DNA from: Zelopaecilomyces penicillatus
Lineage: Eukaryota; Ascomycota; Sordariomycetes; Hypocreales; Pseudodiploosporaceae
DNA: 64,000 nt
Assembly: GCA_005765155.1 (NCBI GenBank)
Contig: VCCP01000001.1
Location: 1,860,001 to 1,924,000 of the forward strand
Direction of reading: 5' to 3'
Numbering within the stretch: position 1 is the first letter of the stretch; each line of letters starts with the position of its first letter. This document shows, one piece after another, positions 12,904 to 26,000 of this stretch. The notes under the pieces are model-generated. The model saw only the letters and a program-made list of their open reading frames with translations, ran no database searches and was not told where the DNA came from. The translations under genes and the position numbers were made by a program.

Positions 12904-12964
12904 GACCACACAAAAACCCGGGCCAGGGAAACTAGCCCGCACGGGCCACACTTTTTGTGTGGTC
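12904..12964. repeat. 13-bp perfect inverted repeat, potential hairpin
   Basis: GACCACACAAAAA at 12904-12916 is exactly complementary to TTTTTGTGTGGTC at 12952-12964. The 35-nt loop is GC-rich and contains CCCGGGCC and GGGCC, which could pair further. On either strand the second arm follows a GC-rich stretch. No transposase or target-site duplication was recognised around it. Confidence 0.6.
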
Positions 12965-14003
12965 ATAATTTATTGTGCTAATAGCTTATTAGTGCAAGAA
13001 CTAGCAGGGTCCTCTGGGATAGTTTCCGCTCGTAGTGCTGCACAGGCTTTTGGCTAACTATTGCCTGAGTAGGAAATTGATGATAGCAGCACTGGGAGCG
13101 AGAGGGGAGGGGCTTAGCTTAGGTGTTGGGGGGTGTTCTTTTCGTACCTGTCAGGTTGCGCTGCTAAAAACAGTGCAGCGAGGATTAGAAAACAATGATG
13201 GCCCCATCACAATCCTATCCCTTGGCTCCGGATTGGTATCCGGTAGGCAGGTCTGGATGGGAGCTAAACAACGGCCTACATGACGGTCTGACGGTTCCTG
13301 ACAAGGAAGCATTGCGTGCATAACGAGTCGAGATAGTACACAACTAACTACCTACCTACCTATTGCTGTACGGCCTATGTAGGGCGAGAGGTTATGTAGG
13401 ATAATAACTCACCACCACCAACAATAACACCATCAGCAACAACAACAAGTTCACTCAACACCCTGCGCATGGTCCTTGATCTGCATGGTGCAATGTCGTC
13501 AACGGGGGGGCCTCGAAGGGACCACTCGGTGCAATGATGGAATATTGGTCAATCCAGAAACAAAGGGTTGGTGTCCTTCCCCTGGTCTCCCTTTTCTTCT
13601 TGTCCGCAAAACTGGACAATGGCTTGGCTGTATGTACAGGTAACGTGCTGAGGTCTGGATGTACCTCACCACCTCACCAACTCACCTTGCTTCCTTTTTT
13701 TCGTTCCTCCTGGCTGGTGCATGACGTGCCTTGCGTCCGCTGCTGGCCGCTGCTACGCTCCCAGATCTGGGTGTGTGTCTGTGCCCCCCGCGTCGGAGAT
13801 CTAATGCTGCAACTATACTTGTGCGAGGTACATGCAGGTCGCTGCACAAGGTGCAAAGGGGTGCCGCACAGTGGCAGATGCATGTCCTCAACTGTACGTC
13901 TCTCAGCTTAATACTGCGGAGTGGACTGTGCGAACACACCGTGCTCGTGCTAGAGGATAGGCAGTGTTGCTTGCTTTTGCAAGCTACCGGCACGACGGCG
14001 TGC

Positions 14004-14020
14004 TAACATACATTGTATGT
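14004..14020. repeat. Near-perfect palindrome
   Basis: AACATACA and TGTATGTT flank a single central T, giving eight perfectly complementary base pairs on each side. It lies 43 bp before one of the TACGTAGTA copies, inside the gene desert. No function can be assigned. Confidence 0.5.
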
Positions 14021-17000
14021 TTTCCTTTATCGATCTGCTACCACTCAGCACTTACTCGTACATACGTAGTATGTAGTTCTATCTAACTTACCTACTTTGT
14101 AACAATCCACTATGAGATATGACAAGCGATGCAAGGCGTATGCAGTGCAAGGTAGAGTTTTTCTCTTTTCTCTCCGTCTCCGTCTCCACTGTAGGTGAAG
14201 GCGTGTACACCTGGGAACGATAATTCTGGGAGCTTTAAACGTCCAGTCGGCTTATCTCATGCCTGGACTGTATTGGCCAGGCCAAGGGCTGTGGGGATGA
14301 TACTGTAGTGTGAGATGAGCAAAACTTGCTTGAAATGGACCCGGAAATATCGGCTTGTCCATCTCCCGAACATTTCTGAACCCCAGCAGCCAAACCCACG
14401 GCCGTAGCGGACGCGCAGGCGTCCACATTCAATTACAACCGTCAGATATCAGCGAGCACTCATAATGCTACTTGCATGTGGCCCACGCTGCCAGGTACGA
14501 GTGGCACCGTAGTAGCGAGAGTGAAGAAAATAAGCATTCTTGGGACAGAATTTTGTCGAAGCGAGTTCCGGGATGATGATGGGTGTAGGTTTCAGAGACC
14601 CCATTTGCATGACACCCACTCTTGTTGTTTCCGAGTGAGTTGGGAAGAGAAAACATGGGGAGCCAATCAGGAAACCGCAGTTTTGCGTGTCCTCCATACG
14701 ATGCTGTCAATCTGAGGCCAATTTGGGGAACAATGACTTCAGCTCCCTAGTTGTACGCATCCGTTAATATAGCCATGCAGATATACACCGTGGATCATTG
14801 AAGATAATGCTGTATATTAGCTTCTTTTCACGATCGCCACGATGCGACATCTTTCCAGTGATCGGGCTCTCGTGTGCCTGTATCGGAAACGCCACTTTGG
14901 AATGCGAGCTGGGGTTTCTTCGATGCAAATTAACCAATTAAGCCAAACCCCCCTCCCCTGGCGCCCAATAAAAAAGCCGAAGGGTGGGTGGGCATGCTAA
15001 TATGTGTATGCAGTATGGGGTTTGGAGTTGGCCGTCGATGACGCCAAGGTAGAGAGTTGTTCGCAAGGTGAACAGGTAGGATAGGTCACGGTATGGACGC
15101 GGGTATAGTACAAGTGCTTGTAAGGCAGGCGAGAAGTGACAGGCGCCAATGATTCAGGTGACTTGAGTTCATGCGCACAACCATGGGCTACATGGGAACC
15201 ACGAAAGGGTCGTGCCTTCCCCCGACAGCCGCCATCACCCCGCTGGAGGAAGGAGGAGCCCCGCCCTGGTTTCCCTTCCGAGCTCCCCGCGACGCCACCT
15301 CGGGCGCCTCGCTTGCCGACAACGGATGGGAAGCTGCCGCTGACTCTCTGCGAATACGGAATTTCGACGTGTTTGGCATCTATCAGCAAGTTGCTGCGCT
15401 ATGCGTATCCAAAAGGCGCCTGACTTTGGCCCTGTCTGTAAAGCCGACTTAGTGCAGGCGAGCCGCCAAATAGCAGGCTGGCCAATAGGTGTAGGTAGGT
15501 ACTAACGTGCCTAGTTCAGACAATTAGTGCCCTGTGCCGGATGACTGACGGGCGGGCTAGTCACTAGCAGAACCAAACAGGCCGCGTTTGCAAAGACCAC
15601 TAAACGCCCATCACCCGCGACATCCGAATGGGGAGTTCCCGAGGCCTATCTCTGTCAATTTGGCGGACCGGCTGGTGCACAGCAACGATTTTATTCCCAC
15701 CCGATTATCTTTCCCATTCACAAAAATAAAAATAAAATACAGATACCTTTACAAGTACGAAACAGACGTAGTACAGTGGCCACTCAATTACCTAGTAGTA
15801 CCTAGTTGGGGGCTGTTGGTGGCTACGATCGTTGGTTGCAGCGAGACTTCGCATCGTATTTCGTTCACTGGGGAAAGGGCGATAACCCAAGCCACCAACA
15901 GCTTTGTCGAGCATGATATTTGATTTGATCCATGATGAATCTGGAACTCTTTATTTTCCTTTCCATTTTTTTGCTTTGCGTCATCTCTGATTGCACGTGT
16001 TTTCCCGGACAGAACAGGGTTTAAACAGCATATTAAGCCCCCTGGTCTTAGGACAGTGGGGGAAAGAGAGGATGAGGGGACCCGTTTTCTGCGTCCAGAT
16101 TAGCAAGAGTGAGTAAAAAAGAAGAAAAGGAAAAGAACCCATGATCTCGACGAAACACGTCGCACAAACACGAAACATCTCAACGCATGTCTTCCTTTTT
16201 TTTTTTTCGACCCTGCGTCTGGCCCTTGAGACAAACTTGGACTCCATACACCCGTAGCGGGTGTCTCTTTTGCTCTCTCTGATTGCGCGCACCCCCAGAA
16301 GTACCAAATCAAGAAAACTGGTTTTCGACATGCTGGCATCATCACCAATAGCACAATTGGTCATGGATTTGTGCCCTCATTAATGGGGCAATCTTGTACG
16401 CCCAGGCACAACGGACCCAGAACGGGCGCAATGTTACGAATTAACAAGGCCGGTCCTTATTTAGTGCTCAACTCCTGGAGCTCATCGTAATGAGCAATTA
16501 CTGGGAGCCTAGGGCGCCCTAGCTTGTCAAGATGTCTGATCACCACACCCTTCTCCTTTCGAAACCTGTCGCGGCTCGCGTCATCTTTTAGGAGCCACAT
16601 AGAGCTTCGTACACTTTTGCAACTGTTTAGATGCGCAATAGCTCTAGACATTGCCCATCTCCGAACCGCAATTCTGTATCCGCAACTGAGGTCACATATG
16701 TACCAGAATTACCCTATCGCCATTTAGCCGCTCTGCTTCTTCCCCCCCTGGCCTGTGACGAAATTTTCGGGGCCCTGGGATGTAGGCATCCTGGCTCTCT
16801 TCTATCTTCTTTCTGTCCTCTTGATTTATCCATGACTGGCCTCTTTTGTGTCGACGTGACCAGGTACCCGGAAAGGTTCCCCCCCCACCATCATATTACA
16901 GGTGGGCTTGCGAGCCAATCAAGCCCAGGCACATCGTTCATCGGCCGTCCAGAGCTCTGGGACCGCCGCTCCAGGCTAGGATTGATCTGACCCAGTCTAA

Positions 17001-20000
17001 TCAGAGCCCCCGGCTCCTCCCCCGGCTCCGGACCAGCTTGCCGGGGAGGCCACTATCGCATCTCATATTTTCCGGGTCAGGTCAAGAGACTCCGTGTGCC
17101 CCGGGGCACCGGGTCTGGGTGCTAGGAAGAAGGGCCTGGCAGGGCTATGTTTTGTTAGTGCGCCATCGCTGGGGACATGCCGCAGCCACCATGCAAGCCG
17201 TAATACCTTTCGCCGCCCTACCTGCACTAGCGAACAGCGTTATCAAGTCGCCTGTAACTTCGGCTGGATGCTCCTCCAAACAAACACTTTGTTAGTAGTC
17301 GGCGCAATGTGTGTCTCTGCTCTCTGCGACTATTTGGTGGTGGACATGGAAACTTCATCTGTGGCACATACATACATGCAGCCCATTTGTCTGTACCTTA
17401 CTTTGTGTGGCCTACATACGTAGTAAACGACCTTCGTTACAGTAGCAACTGTGAGATACTGTAAATCGTATGCACCATTTATTGACTTAACTTACCAAGT
17501 ACGTACTATAAAGACCCACAATGTAAGGTAGGCCCTTACCGACAGGCAGATGGTCTATTTTGCTTATTCCCTGCCCTGTGGCTCATCTGCCACCATCGGC
17601 CATCTGAGCCATCCGCTGGGCATGTAGCCATTATCCCACACTCCCACACACAGGTAGGTGTAGTCTTTCCTCCCCAAAGACGTGGTTGGCGGGCTGCGCA
17701 TGCAATTCCTTCCTTACCTAATGACTCTCGCCCGGGGGGGGCGTGAGCTGATAGTATGACATTCCACTGTTAGGCTCACGCCTCTAGCGCTCATCCGCTT
17801 CCGCCACTACCCCATCTCATCGCTGGTGGCTGTTTTTAGCGGGGCCTGAGTGGGTCTGGCTGCGGCAGTCGAACTTGCGCCTGTCTGAACTGCCATTGAC
17901 TCCCTTGCCTTCTGCGGCACCTGATTCGCCCTTTCCGCCTTCTCCACCCCTCGGTTCTGTCAACTCCAAAATAGAAGACGCCATATTTTTCATCACATAT
18001 CGCCTGCGTCGTCCACAACCCAAATCTTTTCACTCTTCCCCTTTTGCAGCAAAAGTGCGCCAGGTTCAGTAATCAATCCTACGACTCAGCTCGTAATGGG
18101 CAATCAAAGCTCCATCCATGATGAAATTCTCCGCAGCCTTGACCTGCAGCATCCGTATTGCCAGACGAGCGAGACGCGCGCTCCGTTAACTCTTCCCGAG
18201 CTCCTTTCACCTAACACCATCCGCGCACTAACGCCGACATTTCTCCTTCTCCTCGATGGTGGATGTTCCGTTTCAACGACCAATCCCGTTTTCCTTGGAA
18301 CGGATTCATGTGTGTAGCATTGGTTCGAGGCTCGCCATGTTTTCCGCTGCACGACACCCCTTCATTTATCACACCTTCGCAAGCGATACGTCGCTCTATT
18401 GCCCTTCTAGGCGATTTGGTACAGTGGATTTCTGCTCACAGTATCAGCCAACCTGGAGTATTAGCGCCTTGTGCCTTTGCTCTGTACTCCGTACCATGGC
18501 ACCGGTTCTAATCGTACGGGTGTTAAGCTTCTCTCCCCGGCAGCACCAACAGAGACTGCTAACCTGACCTGGCTAAAGGCTTGCTGGTATCAACCACGCC
18601 GGTATCAATCACGCCCGCTGACTGGGATTGCCTCGCACCTTGTTGGGCGTTCAATTGCCTATATTACTGTTTGATGCCTATCTACGGGGGTATGGCCCTG
18701 CAGCAAGGTAGGTTAGAAAGGCCACATACAAACTGGACTCGTAATCTCACCTTCTGGTCTTTGCCATCTCAATTAGCGGCCAGTCTTACCCTACATGCAA
18801 TAAAAATGTCATTTTAGCACTACTACGTACTTTTCGAGCATGAGTTGATCGAGAATACCAGCAGCCATTGCAGCCGATCGTGAATCTTTTGGTTATTCTT
18901 AGTTTAGGGATAAAACCACACCTCTTCCATCGTAATTCATCCCAGTTCCTCACTCAAGCTGCTTTGAACTGGCTAATGCTACCGTAACTGAGAGCCACAG
19001 GAGTGGTGGTTTTCCACCGCAGTATATTTTGTGGGGTACAACAACCTTATCCACCCGTGCCTGAGAAACAGATCTTCATATCCAATCACCATCGATCCAC
19101 TATTAACCCAAACCAACCAATCGGATCCCGTTTTATCAAGTGCGGATGATCAGCAGTCAGATACTCCACAGATATACTACTTCGGCAGAGACAATGGCAC
19201 TTTAGATAACAACAGCAAAACATTGTTATTATATTTTACTTGAGTGTTTTAGTTTCTTAGAATACTAGGTATAAGCCTCATTCGACAAATATAATTGGAG
19301 AGAATAAAATATGTTTTTGCGACTCTAGAGCAGTTGATCCAGCTGAGATAGATGGGGTGTGTGGAATCAATGTACTTTTCTGCTGGACAAAGATGTATCA
19401 GGTTATGTAGAACCTGAAGCACGAACATGAGGCATTTCGAGATTTGTGGTTACTCATGTGTATTGTCCCCAGCTCGAACATGATCAATGTGCATATACCT
19501 TGAAATGCCTAGTGGATACACACATGCAAAGCAAAAGCACCCACGGATCGAGTCTCTAACAAACCGGGACGGTAGGATGGATCTGGCGGGCGATATAGAT
19601 ATGGGGTGCGTGGTGGAGGTGAGGGAGGGTGAGGTGGAGAGGAAGCTTTGTTTTCTCCCAAGTCCAGTGTGAGAGAAAAGATGACAAGAGCTTTGAAGAG
19701 GGTGGTGGCTCCATCTGGAACCTGCTGAGTGAGTTCATGCACAGATTTGGGTGAGTGAGAGTACGCTGGAAGTGTGTGTGTCGGCACTCGTAGCGGCATA
19801 CATGTGAAGTGTCGCTGGTAGTTGTACGTTTATGCGTGTCTTCTATAGAGAGGGGGGCAGTAGTAGGAGTACTACGTACATACAACAGAGACGAGGTTGT
19901 ATCATATCATGTGGACAGGATATGGATATGGACATCCAATCTGCGCGGGAGAGTGAGAAGATGGATCGTGTGAGTGGGCGTGGCGGTTGATTCCCCTGTG

Positions 20001-23000
20001 CCTGTCCTGTCGTGCAAGGCGAGGCCGGGGGGTCGGGAGGCTGAGACTTCCAGACGCTTGAGACGCCGGGCCGCCTGGCTGTGGTGTGGCTCTGTAGACC
20101 TTGGGGAGCTTTGGTTGCTGGCTACTTGAGGGCCTGGAGGACCACACCGTGACAATGACTGCTGAGATCGGAGGGGCGAGGTACGTATCTCCGAAGAATT
20201 TCGGATTCGGGCGGGGGCTTCTTCGGTGTCGCAGCGAAAAATAAATACACATGGCATCGAGTGCCGGGGATCAGCCGCCAAAGCAGTGACAGCTGGCAGT
20301 ACTGAGTCGCATCATCTACAGGTGTCACTTATTATTACAAGGCTACCAGGAAGAAGGTAGCATTTGCCCAGGCAGGTTTGGATGACCAGCTATTTGCTTG
20401 TAATTACATCGTACGAGTGATGTAAACACATTTTTTAGCTGATCCCTCCCTATCCCCCGTCCACTGCTGCGGCATGCCTGCACAGACATGCATTGTGGGA
20501 TACTACGAGGGATGAGGATGGGATGAGAAGCAGACATGATGTAATGACCGGCAACGTCCCAGTGATGTGATGGGCCTTAGGATCTACCCCCTTCGTCTCT
20601 GACGACATTAGCTGCGGCCATGGTATCACCACATGAGAGATACAGCATGTCAATGGTGCATGAAACAAAAATAAAAATAGCGAAAATTGTCATGTACGAG
20701 GACGTTGCTTCGTATGCAGGTATCATCGCGCCGTCCATAAACCACACTCGCTGTGCATGGTGAGTGTTTGTCTTTCCAATTGCACATGTGACTTGTAAGT
20801 ACGGAGTAAACAACCTACAGTTCTGCCATGGATAGCACCAAGCGGTAGATTTGTACTGCTGTTGCAAGCAACCCCAGACTTCTGAGATCCGCAAAGGAGT
20901 TCATTTTCCTGTCATCAAGTGCCCATAGAATTAGCAGCTGTGGACTTTGCGGTATTGCCAAATGCGGTTACCCTATAATAATTATAAACGGAGCACCACC
21001 CGGGCTTTTGCCTCGACTAGCAAGTTGTACCAAGTCACATTTGTCCATGACTCTTACGGCACACTATCAGGGATAACCGCACGCCGCGAATTGTCAATGG
21101 GCTACCTAATATTACAGACGAGTTAGTAATAGTAGCTAAGTATCCCCAAAGCCCATCGGCATGGAACTGACAGCCGTTTGTGGAGCTGAAGCGGGAGGCA
21201 CAGAGTGCTTCTCCAGCTAATATCTTGCTCACGTCTGGAGGAGCTAACGTTAAAATTCACGCCTACCTACCTATCAAACGTATTCAAGATGGAGTATTCA
21301 AAGCCACGGTGTTTTAGCGGATAATCTTCTGAACAGGGCCCAGGGCGGAACAACTGCCCTGCCGTTTGTTCTGGGCCTGTTCGCCACTTGGTCTTGAAAC
21401 AGGCACAGGGCTTGATTTCTGGGGAAATTTCTGACCACTGATGCCCTCTGCCGATGCGGCAGAAGCAATGTTTCTTATTTGCCTCTGCCCGCAGCAGCTT
21501 CACGGGCGTTTCAGAGGGGGGTGACGCCCGGAGGCTCTTGGGAATCTGGAATGGTCATGCAGTTTTGCTGATATGTAGTATGAATCCAGCCAGGCGCTCT
21601 CCCGCTGCGGCAGAGCGTTGGCAGTGGCAGCACTTCGGTCGTCTGGACCCGGCAGTGGCTTGTCCACGACAGCTGTTCTGACCTGCCCGTGCCAGCAATC
21701 CCCAGCCAAGATGACCAGACGGGGTGAACGGGGCAGGCATGAGGCGAGCACAGGCCGCCCCGTGAGCCATGCCTGTAGCTGGCTGTGTGTTTCTGCTCAA
21801 CAGGTTCAAGTTCTGAGTTATTGCTGGCTTTGTGGCGCAAGACCGCATAGTAGGAACCTCATTTGACAGGCAGCACTTGCAAAGCCATCACCGGGTGTCG
21901 TTCAGATCATCGTACCCATAAAGGCTTTCTAATCTTAGCAGTTGGCCGCATTCGTCCTAACTTCTTGGTTAACTAGCTGTAATAGTGGGCGGCGTGCTAT
22001 TATTCCCCTTTCCACTGTTTGTATTAGTTGTAACTCCTTGGGTTGTTTGGTTTTGGCACCAGCCACCCAAACTTTTCACTAAAACAATTGCGAAGCACTC
22101 ACTCCATTCTTCCTACATAGTAATGCCGGCGCGAGCAGACCACATGAGTTCCCTTCAAAGTCGTCATGTATCCTCTTTTAGGATGTCACCACAACCTGGT
22201 CGGTTCCGCACCCACTGCCCCCAGACAAGCTGAGAGATGCAGTCGCCAGAGACAAAACTCAGATTGCGCCCTTGCAGCAACAGTGGCCGGACGAGTCTAG
22301 GACGTACGAGGTGAATCCTGTGGCTAAAGTGCATTAGTCAACCTGTCCAATGGCAGCTGCTGGCGGGACATTGCTGCCCGTTAGTTGGCCAGCTAGATGG
22401 CGTTTTTTTTGATTGATCAATCCCAAGATCCCATGATCCCAGCTCACTTTGGGATTATCCACACAACTCGGCAGCGTTGTGACGTGGTTGGCTGCATGCG
22501 ACCCCCCAGTCTTTTGATCTTATTCACCACACCCATCGTTTGGATGGCCGATGTCTGCTCATCACACAGATTTGCCCGGTCCCGAGAAATCGGAAACCTG
22601 AAAACACCTGCTCACAGTAACCCGATACATTGCACCAACCACATATTACTCGAATAGGCATTGTCCCTCATCAGTGCCCACGCACCGGCACAGCATTACA
22701 TCGTGACGACACTCAAAGGTTGAGTATCATTCATTACCCGCTAAAATCATGTCGTTATGCGTCCATATGACAGCTACAGGAACGACTGAGGATTTTTAGA
22801 GCCATGACATCCAAGCATGTTCTCGTTCACGGCAGCGGCAGCAACAATTGAATAGTGCCGGGCTGGGCGAATGTCAGCACTGGCAATTTGAGCGCCCCTC
22901 TGTGGACAGGCAGCAGCTTTCAGAGGCTCCCGGCTGGCGGATAATTTGTCCTCCTCTTAGGCTCCTCCTTTGCTGCGGGGTGGCATTCTTAGACTGCTAC

Positions 23001-26000
23001 CGAATCTGTACCTTGTGTGTACGGAGTAATTACGAAGGATCTGTACTCATAAGACTCTTCTTACGGGGAACCCGTGTTGTTGTGAGTTGAGTGCAGGGAG
23101 TTGGACAACCAAACTCAATCGAACTGACAGTAATCAGAGATACGCTGTGGAGTGGTGATGGTGCCTGAGAAGCATTTGACTGGCCCACTTATTCCTCACA
23201 AACAAATTATGAACTCTCCTCGTTATCATCACTGAGTGAGAAAAGAACCCTAAGCCGGATCAAGAACAGTCCCAGTCGGGGAATTCATGAGATGGTGGAG
23301 CGGAGCCTATTGGGCCAAGAAGGTCTTTGGGTATGAGGGGGGTTGTCGGCTGTGCGCCACAGATGAGGTTTTTTGGCACAGTGGCTGGGCTAAGCTGTGC
23401 AAGCCATTTGATGGCTGAAAGCTCTGAGCCAACGTCAAACCAATCTACACACATCCGTCAGACTAGCCACCGCAAGTCTATCACGACTGGGGAGACGTTG
23501 GACCAGAAGGGATTAACTTATTCTTATTGTACAGATGTTCTCCAGCATCACACGGATCACCCAGGCGGGTGACGGGATAAAATTGAGCCTCATTTATTGT
23601 GCACTCTGCGTAGTCGCGGCGAGATGAGGCCGACCCGCCGATGAGTGGGTCTCCCATTGAATGGTGCCGGCCGGGGTTGGCGTCGACGCTTTGACGGAGG
23701 AGCAAAATCGGGAGATTTGCGCCCTAAGAGCGGATAATGCTCTGTGACTTCGTGTGTTGCACAGGATTATTATGTAGCACATAAAATCTATCGTGGTCTC
23801 CATGTAGGAGCGTTCAATCTTAAGTTGTCATGCTGCTGTAGGCCCTGAGATTCAAACTCCATAGGATAACGATGCTGATGGGCAAGCCAGCTCCGCTTGT
23901 AGGGCCTGACGCAGCGGTATGACAGAGGGGCCTGTGGCTAAATCTCTGCACGAGTGCCCTGTCACCATACAACCAAGATTTTCATGCCATCCTACTTCAG
24001 TTAATCCAGATGGAGGCCTCGTAGTGGCCAAGTGAACTGGTATGAACCTGGCAGTGCGCAATGGACGCATACACTAGGTAGGCGATATGTGCTTTCATAT
24101 CTCTATTTAGTTACGCACATACTTGTACAGCAAGCAAGTGTCTAGAAACCTACCAGCATATCAAGCAGGGCTATCAAACAGCGTTCATCCATGTTGGGCC
24201 TGCATATATGTACGCACGCAGCCCATATGCCAAAACTGGCCTTGGCCAGCTGGAAAATGGCAGAGTGGCGCGAAAGCACATAAGCAATGCCGCAGGGAGG
24301 GTCTGGAGCAGGAGGGGCGAGGCCGACCCTGTGGAGGCAGGCGTTCAACCTGCAAGCGGTTTGCCGCAACCTCGATTTCGTTTTGCGATGCAGTGTGGTT
24401 GCTCGGCGCTACAATGTACATACGAACATTGTGCATACAGAACCTGCCCTGGACATAATAACACACCAGTACATGCCCTGCGCCCACACAGGTAGTGCAC
24501 TAATGGATCTTCATAGTCACATTCGATTCGTGCTTTTGTCCTATACAGACTTGAGGATCAAGTAATATGCGGTGAAACTACGCTGGTCGTTCCTTTGCGT
24601 CCCAACTGAGCCATAACGAAAGGGGGCCAAGACAAGGATTCAGGATTGCTTCTGTTCCAATGCTCACATGTGGATTGATTCGCCGGCCTGATGTTTCGAA
24701 GACTTTCCCTTCTGAATCAGATGGTAGACATACAATGTACCAACTGTGTGTGCTGTAGCTTGACGAATAATTTAACTTCACCACTCAGCGTAATAGCACT
24801 ACACGTTGTATATCATTTCAGGCTGGTGCTTGTCCGTATGCAAACTGGCTGTATAATTACCATATGTACTGGATGAGCATAAGCAAGGACGAACAATGTG
24901 TCCAGTCATTGTTGACCGAGCTGCAGGACGGTTGATAGGGCCAGCGCACAGAGCAGCAGTGAGGACTGGCTGCCACCCACCAATCTGCTTTGTGGCATGC
25001 CTGTAGTGAAGACACGGCAACGGCAACGGCAACGGCAACGGCTAGGCACGCACGTCCGTGTGCAAAACCGCAATGAACACATGTGGATGTCTCTGTAGAT
25101 ACGGAGCACAGGACGCAGAACGGATTTACCTACTGTATGATGCATCTTCTATGCAACGCGTATGTTGGTACACCATAGCTCAATTCATATATCTCCTCCA
25201 TAGAAAGTCAGCACGGCCACACACGGCCACACACATGTGCGGTCAGTAGTCCACGAACGGCAAAGCCTACCGCGCGGCAATACCGTTTGCTGACTGGTAA
25301 CTATGGAAATGGTGTCAGCTCTTCCGTTACGGTCGAGAGGCGCATCAGAGAAAATACGGACCGGCCAACGGAATGATAGGCGGCAACTGAACAGACCCCC
25401 GGTCACTTGTCACCTTGGGAAGACCTGGGTTCAAGACCAACAAAGGTATCCAGCGGCGGCAACAAAGCTAGCTTAGCCGAGCCGTCAACTGTCGCTTTTT
25501 CTGGTGCTTGTCTGGTTGACGCTGGCCGGCCTGGCTCTTTTTCCCCTCGATATCTTTCGGGCGCTAGGGCAGCTCAGGGCGTAGGCTGGTTGTTTTTGGA
25601 CTGATCTGTGGGCAGCTAACAGCTGAAGGACACAACTTGACAAGCGGACATCCATGGATGTCGCCCATCAATTTTTATGCCCTCAGTAACATCCTCAGTC
25701 GCACCCTCAGGGATGCCCCGGCTCCCGGAACAAGCCCCTGCTGCGTCAACGCCCCTCCCCTTTGGAAGCCACTCCAGGTTGCTCTGGGTAGTGCCTGCTG
25801 CCAATCCGGTGCCTTTGGTAGTCGACCCTGGCCAGATCCCGCTTTCCTGAAGTCACGCCCCCTCCCAGATGGCAAGAGAGGCTCTGATAGAAATGCGACA
25901 CCCACCCTGCGCCTGCCACCCGGCGCCCACCATCTCTGGGCCCACCCATCTGCTTTCCCAAACCCTCCTTTCTCACTCGACCTCGCTGTTTCTCTGGCTC

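Larger units (their letters stand above)
11079..19878. repeat. Dispersed TACGTAGTA motif cluster (six copies)
   Basis: The 9-mer TACGTAGTA or its complement TACTACGTA occurs at 11079-11087 (-), 12341-12349 (+), 14063-14071 (+), 17417-17425 (+), 18821-18829 (-) and 19870-19878 (-). A seventh copy is at 47727-47735 (+), upstream of the uL5m gene. By simple base counting a given 9-mer is expected about 0.07 times in 8.8 kb over both strands. The core TACGTA is palindromic. Most copies are preceded by G or A and several are followed by T. Function is unknown; a protein-binding site or a remnant of a short mobile or palindromic repeat family would both fit. Confidence 0.6.
11001..20000. other. Gene desert, part 2: motif-rich, no supportable gene
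   Basis: This central 9 kb has no domain-bearing reading frame. It holds six copies of TACGTAGTA in either orientation, a long pyrimidine tract near 11955-12070, a 13-bp inverted repeat at 12904-12964 and a near-perfect palindrome at 14004-14020. A leader-like pyrimidine-rich stretch at 17890-18060 precedes a 73-codon frame starting MGNQSS at 18096. Whether any of this is transcribed cannot be told from sequence. Confidence 0.6.

Noticed and set aside
13321..13460. CRISPR-like or minisatellite array from the CTAC and CAACAA runs
   Set aside because: These are simple microsatellite-like runs without spacers of constant length; CRISPR arrays are not expected in a fungal nucleus.
25428..25450. 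GGTTCAAGACC box suggestive of a tRNA T-arm
   Set aside because: No matching acceptor stem, D-arm or anticodon arm could be found upstream.
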